Shown: positions 21,624-31,093 of the stretch, one piece after another
Position numbering within the stretch: the stretch's first letter is position 1
How the letters are laid out: every line of letters starts with the position of its first letter
Source: Corynebacterium suedekumii
Lineage (GTDB): Bacteria > Actinomycetota > Actinomycetes > Mycobacteriales > Mycobacteriaceae
Assembly (NCBI RefSeq): GCF_030252185.1
Contig: NZ_CP126970.1
Coordinates: forward strand, 806,001-870,000
DNA length: 64,000 bases
Direction: 5' to 3'
The notes under the pieces: generated by a model
What the model was told of the DNA's origin: nothing
The model's database searches: none
Seen by the model: only the letters and a program-made list of their open reading frames with translations
Translations under genes and position numbers: made by a program

Positions 21624-23067
21624 TACTGTCCTCCCTCGTTGCGGGCGGCGTCGAGGACGGCCCGGCCGATCGGGGACGCCACCTGCCCGCCGGTGGCGGT
21701 GGTGCCGTACCCGCCACCATTCTTCACGACGACCGCGACCGCCACGTCCGCGTCCGGGTCAAAGGCCACGTACCAGGTGTGCGGCGGCGTACCCTCCGGC
21801 CCGTGCTCGGCGGTGCCGGTCTTCGAGGCGAGGCCGTTGTCCCCGCCACCGGCGGTGTTGCGCTCGGAGGCGAACATGAGGTCGGTGAGCTGGTCGGCGA
21901 TCTCGGGGCTGACGGCCTGGGTGACCTCGTGGGTGTCGTGGCTGCGCAGCTCCCGCAGGTCGGTGCCGGTGATCCGGTCCACCAGGTAGGGCTCCATCCG
22001 CAGGCCGTCGTTGGCCACCGTGGCGGCCATGACCGCGGCCTGCAGGGCCGACATGGTGACGTCGTACTGGCCGATCGCGGACTGGCCGAGCGCCGCGGCA
22101 TCCGGCAGTTCGCCGAGCGAGCCGCTCGCCATGGGCACCCCGAGATCGTAGGTCTCGCCGACGCCGAAGGCCTCCGCGGACTGGCGCAGGGCGTCCGGGC
22201 CCATGTCCACGCCCATCTCCACGAAAGCGGTGTTGCACGAGAGCGCGAAGGCGGTCTCCAGCGAGACCTCCTCCGAACCGCCGCAGGTCTGACCCCGTAG
22301 TTGGTCAGCGTGGTCTCCGTGCCCGGCAGGGTGATCTCCGAGGCACCGGTGACCCGCGAATCGGCGGAGTAGCCGTTCTGCAGGCCGGCGGCGGTGGTGA
22401 TGATCTTGAAGATCGACCCCGGCGGCAGCGTCTCCTGGCTCGCGTGGTTGATCAGCGGGTTACCCGGGCGGTTGTTCACCTCGGCCCACGCCTGCTCGGC
22501 GGTGGCGTCGTTGACGATCGGGTTCGGGTCGAAGCTGGGGGACGACGCCATGGCCAGCACCTCACCGGTGGAGGGCCGGAGTGCCACGGCTGCACCCTCG
22601 TAGCCGTTGGCCACCAGCTGCTGGTGGGCGACCTGCTGGGCGTTCGGGTTGAGAGTCAGCTCCACGTTGGCACCGGCGGTCTCCTTGCCGGTGATGGTGT
22701 CCCACCACCGGGAGGTGGCCAGCGCATCATCCGTGCCGTTGAGCACCTGGTTGTAGGAGGCCTCGATGCCGGAGGCACCGTACTGGTCAGAGAGGTAACC
22801 CACGACCGAGGCATAGGCGGCGGGGTTGTCGGCCGGGTAGGAACGGTCGTAGAACCCCTCGGCGCCAGCCCGGCTGGCGGCGAGCACCACCCCGCCGGTG
22901 GAGATCTGGCCGCGCGGGATGGACTTCATCTCCAGGAAGCCACGCTGGTTGAGGGCGTTGTTGGCGTACTCGTCCTCGCGGAAGGCCTGGATGACGGTGA
23001 GGTTGGCCAGCAGGACGAGAGTGAGCAGGAGGGCGAAGCCCGCGACGAGACGGATGGAACGGTTCAT
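21623..23067 (-). pseudogene. pbpA: Class B penicillin-binding protein PbpA, frame broken by one missing base
   Basis: A transpeptidase working with RodA in elongation. It begins MNRSIRLVAGFALLLTLVLL (membrane anchor). The transpeptidase SxxK lies in LPPGSIFKIITT, the second motif SCN appears in ALSCNTAFVEMG, and the KTG motif in LASKTGTAEHG. Between TLTNYG and CGGSEEVSLETAF the frame changes at the cccc run 22293-22296; adding one base yields TNYGGQTCGGSEE and a continuous protein of about 481 residues. pbpA is retained throughout this group, so a base-calling error is the likely cause. ATG directly follows the rodA TAG. Confidence 0.9.
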
Positions 23068-24456
23068 CTAGCGGGTCACCTCCCCTGGTCGGGGCGCCGG
23101 GAACAGGCCGGTGCCGTCGCCCGCCTTCCCGGACTCGAGGGCGGCCGGGTTCTCCGTGGCGCCAGTGCTGTCGGCCGGGCGGCGTGCGGAGTTGGAGATC
23201 CGCAGCAGCAGACCGAGCAGGATGTAGTTGGCCATGAGCGAGGAACCACCGGCCGACATGAACGGGGTGGTCAGGCCGGTCATGGGCATGAGCGCGGAAA
23301 TGCCGGCGGTGACCACGAAGATCTGGATGGCGATGGTCAGCGACAGGCCCGCGGCGACGAGCTTGCCGTAGGAGTCACGCACCGTCAGGGCGGCGCGGAA
23401 ACCCCGGGAGACCAGCAGGGCGAAGAGCACGAGGACGGCGGCCAGGCCGATCAGGCCCAGCTCCTCGCCGACGGCGGCGAGGATGAAGTCCGAGTGCGCC
23501 ACCGGCACGATCTCCGGGTGGCCCTGCCCCAGGCCGGTGCCGGTGATCCCGCCCCAGGACAGGCCGAACAGGGACTGGGAGAGCTGGTAACCGGTGGAGT
23601 CGTAGTTGGCCACCGGGTCGAGGAAGTTGGTCACGCGCTCCTGGATCTTCGCGGACACCTGGTAGACGGCGAACGCGCCGACACCGACCATGGCCACGCC
23701 GATGAGCAGCCAGGACGCCCGGGCGGTGGCCAGGTACATCATGCCCAGCACCGTGGTGAACAGCAGTAGGGCCGGGCCGAAGTCGTTGGAGACCGCCATG
23801 ATGAGGATGGCCACGGCCCACACCGCGAAGATGGGGGCCAGGTCACGCAGGCGGGGGAACTCCAGGCCGAGGAAGCGGTAGCCGGCGACGTTGAATAGGG
23901 CACGCTTGCTCACCAGCAGCTGCGCGAAGAACAGCAGCAGCAGGATCTTGGAGAACTCACCCGGCTGCACCGAGAACGGGCCGATGCTGATCCAGATGCG
24001 GGCGTCCGCGTTGATCGAGGTCGGCCACACCAGCGGCAGGGCCAGCAGGACGAGGCCGATAAGTCCCAGCAGGTAGGAGTAGCGGGTCAACGACTTGTGG
24101 TCACGCAGCACCACGAGCACGCCGATGAGCAGGACGATGCCCACCAGCGTCCACATCACCTGGCGGGTGGCCATGCCGGTGCCGTTGGCGATGTCGAGCC
24201 GGTAGATGGTCACCAGCCCCAGCCCGTTGAGCACCGAGGCGACCGGCAGCATGATCTGGTCGGCGTGCGGCGCGAGCAGACACAGGGCGACGTGCGCGAT
24301 GGAGAAGACGACGATGAATCCGCCGATGAGCCACAGCATGTCGGTGGTCAGGGCGTTGCCCTGGCTGAGCTCGAGGTTGGCCAGGGTGACGGCGAGGAAG
24401 ACCGCGGCGAGGATGAGCAGTCCCAGCTCGGTGCGGCGACGGAAGAGGGCTTTCAT
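23068..24456 (-). CDS. rodA: Peptidoglycan polymerase RodA (SEDS family)
   Basis: A 462-residue polytopic protein with ten or more hydrophobic segments. SEDS signatures include the conserved region NADARIWISIGPFSVQPGEF with its acidic/hydrophilic loop, SKILLLLFFAQLL, NDFGPALLLF and the C-terminal GLTTPFMSAGGSSLMANYI. It polymerises lipid II into glycan strands, paired with PbpA. It directly abuts the pstP stop upstream (TAG then ATG) and pbpA downstream, so the operon is tightly packed. Confidence 0.95.
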   Translation of the reverse strand: MKALFRRRTELGLLILAAVFLAVTLANLELSQGNALTTDMLWLIGGFIVVFSIAHVALCLLAPHADQIMLPVASVLNGLGLVTIYRLDIANGTGMATRQVMWTLVGIVLLIGVLVVLRDHKSLTRYSYLLGLIGLVLLALPLVWPTSINADARIWISIGPFSVQPGEFSKILLLLFFAQLLVSKRALFNVAGYRFLGLEFPRLRDLAPIFAVWAVAILIMAVSNDFGPALLLFTTVLGMMYLATARASWLLIGVAMVGVGAFAVYQVSAKIQERVTNFLDPVANYDSTGYQLSQSLFGLSWGGITGTGLGQGHPEIVPVAHSDFILAAVGEELGLIGLAAVLVLFALLVSRGFRAALTVRDSYGKLVAAGLSLTIAIQIFVVTAGISALMPMTGLTTPFMSAGGSSLMANYILLGLLLRISNSARRPADSTGATENPAALESGKAGDGTGLFPAPRPGEVTR

Positions 24457-25911
24457 CTACGCCACCTCCCGGCAGTTGACGCCGGGTTTGGAGAGGTCAC
24501 CGTCGCCGTTGCCCGCCTCGTCAGCGGTGTCGGCGTCCCCGGCCGGGCGGTCCAGACAGACGGGCAGGGCCTCGTCTGCCAGGCGGCGCAGCTGCTGGGT
24601 GACGTCGTCGTAGGAGCCGCTGTCCAGGCCGTCGACCGACGAGCGGACGGACTCAGGGAGGTCGGTGGTTTCGAAGGGGGAGCATTCCTCGGCGCTGCCC
24701 ACGTCCACCATCCGCAGGTCACCGCGTTCGTCGAGACAGGCCTCCTGGTACGGGGAGTGCAGGTCGCGGCCGAAGACGGAGTAGTCGATGCCACGCTCGA
24801 CGACGAGGTGGTCGTTGTCGGCGGTGGCGATGAAGTACGTGCGGTCCATGGCGGAGTACGCCCACCAGCCGGCCAGTGCCAGGCCGATGACGGCGAGCAG
24901 GGCGAGAATCAGGGCGGAGAGACGAAACGTCCTGGCCCTGCCACCACCTCCCGCCGGCCGCTGGGCGACGGTCGCGCCGGTGGCCGGCGGGGCCATGGTG
25001 GAGGCGCCGATGTCCTGGGTCTCCACCTCCCCGTCCGGGGAGATCTTCTTCGGCTGGCGGCCCAGCAGGGCGGCCCGACCGGCGGAGGTGTCCGGGTGCG
25101 AGTTCTCCTCCGACTCACCCAGCAGGGCGCCCGCGGTGACGGGGACGGAGGGCAGGGCGGCGCGGGCGTCGTCATCGAGTGCGTCGTCGTCGAGGACATC
25201 GGCGACGACCACCGTGATGTTGTCCGGCCCGCCGGAGCGCAACGCCAGCTCGATGAGACGGCGCGCCGCATCCGCCGGGGTGCCGGTGGCCAGGGTGGAC
25301 TCGATGGTGGAGGCGGTCACCGGGTCGGACAGGCCGTCCGAGCACAGCAGCAGACGGTCACCGGGGCGGGCGTCGAGGGTGGCCAGGGTCGGTTCCACCG
25401 GCCGGCCCGTGTACGCCTTGAGGATGAGTGACTTCTGCGGGTGCGAGGACACGTCCGCCGGGTCGAGCTTGCCCTCGTCCACCAGCGACTGCACGAACGT
25501 GTCGTCGACGGTGACCTGGCTGAGCTTGCCGTCCCGCAGCCGGTAACCACGGGAATCACCCACGTGGATCATGCCGAACTCCCGGCCGTTGAACATCAGC
25601 GCCGTCAGGGTCGTGCCCATGCCGTCGGTCTCCGGATGGTCCCGCACCGCCTGCGCGATCTCACGGTTCGCGTCATCGGCGACCCCGCCGAGCAGGGCGA
25701 GCATGTCATTGTCCGCTGGGTCGGCGTCGAGCCGCTCCAGGTGCGTGACCATGAGCTGGCTGGCCACCTCACCGGCCGCGTGCCCACCCATGCCGTCGGC
25801 GATGATGAGCAGATCTCGGCCCGCGTACGCGGAATCCTCGTTGTTGCCGCGGACCAGACCCCGGTCCGACTGGACGGTGTAGTTGAGTCGCAGAGTCGAA
25901 TTCGGTGTCAC
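24457..25911 (-). CDS. pstP: PP2C-type Ser/Thr phosphatase PstP
   Basis: A 484-residue membrane phosphatase counteracting PknA and PknB. The N-terminal PP2C domain has metal-binding motifs RGNNEDSAYAG, IIADGMGGHAAGE, IHVGDSRGYRLR, LLCSDGLSDPV and SGGPDNITVVV. A linker, one membrane segment (SALILALLAVIGLALAGWW) and an extracellular domain with several cysteines follow. The GTG start at 25911 overlaps the fhaB stop by four bases (GTGA). Confidence 0.95.
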   Translation of the reverse strand: MTPNSTLRLNYTVQSDRGLVRGNNEDSAYAGRDLLIIADGMGGHAAGEVASQLMVTHLERLDADPADNDMLALLGGVADDANREIAQAVRDHPETDGMGTTLTALMFNGREFGMIHVGDSRGYRLRDGKLSQVTVDDTFVQSLVDEGKLDPADVSSHPQKSLILKAYTGRPVEPTLATLDARPGDRLLLCSDGLSDPVTASTIESTLATGTPADAARRLIELALRSGGPDNITVVVADVLDDDALDDDARAALPSVPVTAGALLGESEENSHPDTSAGRAALLGRQPKKISPDGEVETQDIGASTMAPPATGATVAQRPAGGGGRARTFRLSALILALLAVIGLALAGWWAYSAMDRTYFIATADNDHLVVERGIDYSVFGRDLHSPYQEACLDERGDLRMVDVGSAEECSPFETTDLPESVRSSVDGLDSGSYDDVTQQLRRLADEALPVCLDRPAGDADTADEAGNGDGDLSKPGVNCREVA

Positions 25912-26384
25912 GGAACCAGCCTCACAGTCGTCCGGCCGACCTTGATGTCGGTGCCCACGCCTACGCGTTCAGGCTGGTCAATACGGTATCCGCCGACGAA
26001 CGTGCCGTTGCGTGAATCCAGGTCCTCCACGAACCAGTCAGAGCCGCGGCGGAACAGGCGGGCGTGGCGCGACGACGCGTAATCGTCCCCCACCTGGAAA
26101 TCACTCTCCGGGCTGCGGCCCAGCACCACCTCCGACAGGGTCGCCACCTCCATGTGGGACCCCGTCAGCGGTCCGTCCACCACCGTCAGCTGTCGCGCCG
26201 CTTCTCGACGCCCCGGCACCACCGCCGCGGCACGTGACCGCGGCGCAGCGTTCCCGGCGCCCGTGGCGACCGGACCGGCCGCCACCTTCACGTCATTGCG
26301 CATCGCACGCAACGCCATGAGCACGAACAACCACAGCAGAACGAGCAGACCGATGCGGAACACCAGCAACACGATCGAATCCAC
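25908..26384 (-). CDS. fhaB: FHA-domain protein FhaB (FipA)
   Basis: 158 residues: an N-terminal membrane anchor (IVLLVFRIGLLVLLWLFVLMAL), a basic/Ala-rich linker and a C-terminal forkhead-associated domain with the phosphothreonine-binding features VVLGRSPESDFQV, YASSRHARLF and DSRNGTFVGG. It recruits proteins phosphorylated by PknA/PknB at the membrane. It sits between fhaA and pstP in the operon. Confidence 0.93.
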   Translation of the reverse strand: MDSIVLLVFRIGLLVLLWLFVLMALRAMRNDVKVAAGPVATGAGNAAPRSRAAAVVPGRREAARQLTVVDGPLTGSHMEVATLSEVVLGRSPESDFQVGDDYASSRHARLFRRGSDWFVEDLDSRNGTFVGGYRIDQPERVGVGTDIKVGRTTVRLVP

Positions 26385-26405
26385 GGCTACCTCCTCTGTG
26401 GTTGA

Positions 26406-27251
26406 CTAGCGGTGATTCGGGTCCACAATGCGGACCTCAATATGGGAATGGCCCATCGTAATGACATCGCCGTCCGCGAGCAGCCAGTTCTCCACCGGAG
26501 TGTCATTGACCGTGGTGCCGTTCGTCGACTCCAGATCCACCAGCACCGCATCCTGACCATCCCACGTCACCTCCGCATGCTGCCGAGACACACCCGTGTC
26601 CGGCAGCCGGAAATGCGCGTCATTGCTGCGGCCGATGATGTTCGACCCCTCCTGCACCAGGTACGTGCGCGACGAACCGTCCTGCAGCAGAAGGCTGACC
26701 ACCGGATCCTTCGGCACCTCCGTCAGCTCGGTGGGCACGTCGTGATCGTTCATGTTCTCCTCCTGGGAAACATTCGCGCGGCTGACCGCACCATCCTTGT
26801 TCACGGCTGCGGCCTGCGGATCAGTCGCCGGATCCCCGGCACTGATCGCATCGAACCCGCTGCTGTCGGCCGGATTACCGTCCGCATAGGACGACACCCG
26901 CAACTGACCCGTCCGCAGACCGGACTCCTCCGCGATCCGCACCACCACCGGGCCGGCCAACTGCCACCCGTGGTTACGGCAGAACCGTGACATCTGATCC
27001 GCGAAACCGGTCGGCAGATGATCATTCGCCTGGGACAGCGACTCCAGATCCTTCGACGAGACACCCACCACGTACACATTCGGTGCTTCCGTACCAAACT
27101 CCGTGACCGCGAGGTTATCCTCCGCCTCCTGCTTGAGCAGCTCCTCAATCTCCGCCGGGACCACCCGGCCACCGAAGACAAAGGCGAATCCGTTGTCGAG
27201 GCCGCGCTGCAGAGCACTGTCCAACTTGGCGAAACGAGCCATCATGGCCAT
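26406..27251 (-). CDS. fhaA: FHA-domain protein FhaA (DUF3662 + FHA)
   Basis: 281 residues. The N-terminal DUF3662 domain (FAKLDSALQRGLDNGFAFVF, VPAEIEELLKQEAEDN) is followed by a Gln/Asn/Asp-rich linker and a C-terminal FHA domain (NIIGRSNDAHFRLPDTGVSR then QHAEV, STNGTTVND). In mycobacteria FhaA binds phosphorylated MviN/CwsA-type partners and tunes peptidoglycan synthesis. An aggagg ribosome site lies nine bases before the ATG at 27251; two further in-frame Met codons follow closely. First gene of the leftward operon, so its promoter should lie in 27252-27500. Confidence 0.93.
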   Translation of the reverse strand: MAMMARFAKLDSALQRGLDNGFAFVFGGRVVPAEIEELLKQEAEDNLAVTEFGTEAPNVYVVGVSSKDLESLSQANDHLPTGFADQMSRFCRNHGWQLAGPVVVRIAEESGLRTGQLRVSSYADGNPADSSGFDAISAGDPATDPQAAAVNKDGAVSRANVSQEENMNDHDVPTELTEVPKDPVVSLLLQDGSSRTYLVQEGSNIIGRSNDAHFRLPDTGVSRQHAEVTWDGQDAVLVDLESTNGTTVNDTPVENWLLADGDVITMGHSHIEVRIVDPNHR

Positions 27252-27528
27252 GATGCGCGACCTCCTTATCCGTCCTGCTTATCAGCCGATTCGGCAACTC
27301 CAATTGGCGCGGGATGTAACGCCCGCGCCCATGACGGACACTAGTATAAGGGGCACACCCCGTAGTTACGTAGACGAGAGTATCCGGAACGCGACGAAAC
27401 TCACGTTCCCTCCCCCGGCGGAAACGTTAGATGACCTGCTTGTTTGGGAAATTTCCGGCAGGCTGTTATCTTAATGAAGTCGCACACCGACCGGCGGATT
27501 TAATCACCGGGCAATGTAGAACCACCCA

Positions 27529-27614
27529 GCCCGGGTGGCGGAATTGGCAGACGCGCTGGCTTCAGGTGCCAGTGTTCGTAAGAACGTGGGGGTTCAAGTC
27601 CCCCCCGGGCACCA
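27529..27614 (+). tRNA. tRNA-Leu (CAG)
   Basis: Class II tRNA with acceptor stem gcccggg/cccgggc, anticodon CAG at 27563-27565 in the loop ttCAGgt, a long variable arm (tgttcgtaagaacgt) and T loop TTCAAGT; CCA encoded. It borders the accessory island on its left side. Confidence 0.97.
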
Positions 27615-27638
27615 CGAGCGGTTCTCGAACCGCAACGA

Positions 27639-27681
27639 CCGGAGGTCACAAACTCGAAGGGGTTTGTGACCTCCGGTTTTT
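27639..27681 (+). terminator. Strong intrinsic terminator after tRNA-Leu
   Basis: The perfect fifteen-base arms ccggaggtcacaaac and gtttgtgacctccgg flank an eight-base loop and are followed by five T. Confidence 0.9.
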
Positions 27682-27858
27682 CGTCATTTCTGGGTGGGGT
27701 GACGGGAAATGTGGGGGAGGAGGAGTTGCGGGTGCAAGTCCTTGTTCTGGTGCTGAGATCAGTTACATGGCAGGGGTTCGGGCAAGATGCTAAAGGGGGT
27801 GAAGGGAAGCTGGAAAATTTCTTCGCATAAAACGTAGTTACTGTCGCTCAACGTAAAC

Positions 27859-29239
27859 GGGCCCTTCCGGTTTTAGAGTGCGTTGATCTTGGCCTGGAGT
27901 CCTCCGGAGTGGATCAGTGACCGCAATATGTAGTGGTTGAGGTTCCTGAACCCGAGTGCGATGCCACGCAGGTGCTCCAACCGTCCGTTGATGGCCTCGA
28001 CGGGGCCATTGGAAGCGCCGGTGTCGAAGTACGCGAGGATCTCTGCCCGTCGTTTCCACATCGTCCGACCCAACTGCCCCAGCTCCTGCACCCCCGGCGG
28101 GGAGATCTTTCCGGATCCGGCACATGATTTTGTACATCCAGCGTTTCCCGACCCGACGGTCGGGATGTTCATAGGCTGCGATGATGTCCTGATACGTCCA
28201 ATGCGTGACATCCACAGCCGTGTGCCGCTCATCAGCGAACACCGCGTCCAGCTTCGCCTTCTGCTTGTCGGTCAGCAGTCCCATCCTGGTCAACAGGATC
28301 CGCCGCACCCCGTACAACGGGTCGCCTGACCTGCCGCGATGCCCGCACGTGTCCTGCTGGATCCGCTGCCGGGTCATAGTCAGCTTGTCAGCGGCCAGAT
28401 GCACCACATGGAACGGATCCATCACCTTCCTCGCCTTCGGCAACTGCTCGGTGGTGGCGGTGTGGTAGCCGGCGAATCCGTCCATCGACACGACTTTCAC
28501 CCGGTCGCGGAAGGACTTCTCCCGGGCGGCGAGCCAGCGGCGCAGCACCTCAGCGGATCTGCCCGGCACCATGTCCAACAGCCGGGCGGGCCCGGTGCCG
28601 TCCACGTTCGGCGTCAGGTCGACGATGACGGTGACGAAACCGGGAGTACCGTCGCCACGGCGGTGTTTCCATTTGTGCTCATCGACCCCCAGCACGCGGA
28701 CTCCGGCCAGGTGGGTGGGATCAGCGTAGATCAGCTCCCAAGCCTGTTCGAGGGCTACCTGGTTGACCAGATCCCAGCCGATGTCCAGGGACTTCGAGAT
28801 CGCGGCAACGCTCATGCGGTCAATCGCCAGGCGCTGGAGGATCCAGCGGGTGCAGCGGTCGGTGAGCTTGGCTTTCGGTTTCGCGCACACGAGTTGCTGT
28901 TGAAAGATCTTTGTCGCACAGGCGGTGTTGGTGCAGGTGAACCGGGGTAGCCGGATCCGTAACCGGGTGGGATGCCCGACGACGGGCAGGTCCACGAGTT
29001 CACGGATCCGGTGATCACGCAGTCGGCCTTCGTCACCGCAGGCCGGGCAGGAGGCATCCTGTTCCACCGGGCGGCAGGTGATCCACGTGTGGCGCTCATC
29101 GATCGCGGCGCCCGTGATGGTCAGGCCGAGTTCAACGGTCCGGATGATGGTGTCAGCAATAAGAGACGTAGAATCGGGCATAGGTCCTCGGGGCGAAAGA
29201 TGGTTGTGTAGGAGCTTTCATCTTCGCACCGGGGACCCC
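27859..29239 (-). mobile_element. ISL3-family insertion sequence, about 1.38 kb
   Basis: The left end gggcccttccggttttagag and the right end, reverse complemented, ggggtccccggtgcgaagat share the GGG...CCGGT...GA core typical of imperfect ISL3 ends. The transposase stop codon lies inside the left end, as usual in this family. No eight-base target duplication is evident (acgtaaac left, tatatctt right), so the boundaries are approximate or rearranged. Confidence 0.75.
27873..29181 (-). pseudogene. ISL3-family transposase, frame shifted near the C-terminus
   Basis: The N-terminal zinc-binding segment (CPACGDEGRLRD ... CTNTACATKIF), a helix-turn-helix region and the DDE_Tnp_ISL3 core start normally: catalytic Asp in VLGVDEHKWKH and in VSMDGFAGYH. 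After KRWMYKIMCRIRKDLP the frame is lost at the ccccc run 28091-28095. The correct tail GVQELGQLGRTMWKRRAEIL and TGASNGPVEAINGRLEHLRG (catalytic Glu) continues in another frame to the stop at 27873. Either one extra or two missing bases explain this. Confidence 0.85.
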
Positions 29240-29423
29240 TATATCTTGTGGTGGGTCCCGATCCTCATGCTGGCTCTCTCATCCCGGCTACGCACCCCAG
29301 ATCCGGAAGAGCCCCTAATCCGTTTTCTCATCGACTCGGAGAAAAAGATAGAAACCCAACTTGACGTTGCCCGAAAAGGAGGTCTCATTGTATTTTCGAC
29401 TAGAGAATGCGCACAATAGACCC

Positions 29424-31093
29424 ATGCCTGAATTGGAAGCCTTGTTCGAAGCCGATACGCCTGCCCTGAGAAAGGCACGCGGCGCCTTCTTCACCCCGGA
29501 AGGCATTTCTCACTTCATCTCCACCTGGGCTATTCGCAACGCTACTGACCGAGTCATGGAACCCTCTGCCGGCGATGCCGCGTTCATGGTTGCTGCTGTG
29601 GATCGATTAAAAGTCCTCGCGGGTAATCCGGCAGCGGTCCCTCGTATCGAAGGTGTGGAAATCCACGAGCACAGCGCCACGATCGGACATGAGCGGGTCG
29701 TGGCCGCAGGGGGCCGCCCGGAGATCACCATCAGTGACTTTTTCACTGTGTCCCCGCACCCCGTCTATGACGCGGTGATTGGTAACCCTCCGTATATTCG
29801 CTACCAGGATTTCTCCGGAGTCTCCCGTATCAGGGCAGCTGAAGCTGCTCTGAAGGCGGGAGTACGCCTCTCCCGGCTGGCCTCGAGTTGGGCAGCATTT
29901 GTTATCCACTCCGCCCTATTCCTCAAACCCGGAGGACGACTCGGGCTCGTGTTGCCTGCGGAACTGATGAGTGTCAACTACGCAGCCCCCGTTCGCCAGT
30001 TCCTGTTCGATAACTTCGCGAATATCCAACTCGTCTTGTTCGACGAACAGGTTTTCCCCGGTGTTGAAACAGACGTCGTGCTTCTGTTAGCTGATGGCTA
30101 CGGACAGGGACCCACCACCGAGGCCACCATGCGGTTGACGAAAAATGCTACTAGCCTCGCCTCCCTCAGTGAGGAGTCGGTCTCCTGGACCCCTCCCACT
30201 GCATCCGGGAAATGGACGGGCAGCCTCGCCGGGGCAGAAGCACTCGTAGCCCTGCAGGCACTATCCGCGCAAGAAGCCTTCTCTGGTCTCCAGACATGGG
30301 GTAAGACAACCCTAGGAATTGTCACCGGCAATAACAAGTACTTCGCGCTATCTCCCCAACGAGTCAAACAAGTAGGCCTTGCACGCAGCGAGACCCTCCT
30401 GCTGTCCCCACCCGGTAGTGCCCACCTACGCGGGTTGGAGCTGACCACAAAGCAACTGCAACGCCTTGGCCAAGAGGGAAAATCCACGCGTCTGTTCCAC
30501 CCCAGCGAACACCACTCCGAAGCCGCAGCCGCCTACATCCAAGCCGGCCACGACACCGGAGTTGATACCGCCTACAAATGCCGAGTCCGCAAAACCTGGT
30601 ACCAAGTACCACTGATAGCTCCGGCAGACCTACTACTGACCTGTATGAACGCCGATACCCCACGCTTGACAACCAACGAAGCCAAGGCCTACCACCTGAA
30701 CTCAGTCCATGGCGTCTACCTAGCAGACCAGTACCAGGAGCTCGGACGTGAGCTGCTTCCCCTGGCCAGCTTGAACTCCATCACACTCATGCACGCCGAG
30801 ATTGTCGGACGTGCATATGGCGGCGGTGTCCTGAAACTAGAACCCCGAGAAGCCGATATATGGCTGACGCCTTCCCCGCCCTGGTGGACACCCACGCAGA
30901 CGCACTGAGGAAGATCAAAGATCAAGTAAGAAAACTCCTAGCTACCAGCAGACTCCTCGATGCTGTCCGCCTTGTCGATGATGTGCTCTTCCACAACATC
31001 GATGCAGATATACTTCGACATCTCGGTGCCGTCCGAGAAGCTCGTGAGCGTATGGCTCACCGACGTAGTGCAAGGGGGATCAGTGGCCGCTGA
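29424..31093 (+). pseudogene. Type II N6-adenine DNA methyltransferase (frame break near the 3' end)
   Basis: Modification enzyme of a restriction system. MPELEALFEADTPALRKARG at the start, then AFFTPEGISHFI; the AdoMet motif VMEPSAGDAAF (about residues 44-54) and the catalytic motif NPPYIRYQ (Asn122-Tyr125) identify a class gamma-like N6-adenine enzyme; a target-recognition region follows. At the cccc run 30874-30877 the frame ends early (WWTPTQTH). One added base continues it as LTPSPALVDTHADALRKIKD ... RRSARGISGR to 31093, a tail typical of such enzymes, overlapping the endonuclease start. The ATG at 29424 has cacaat about eight bases upstream, suggesting a leaderless transcript. As written the protein stops at 30908. 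Confidence 0.8.
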
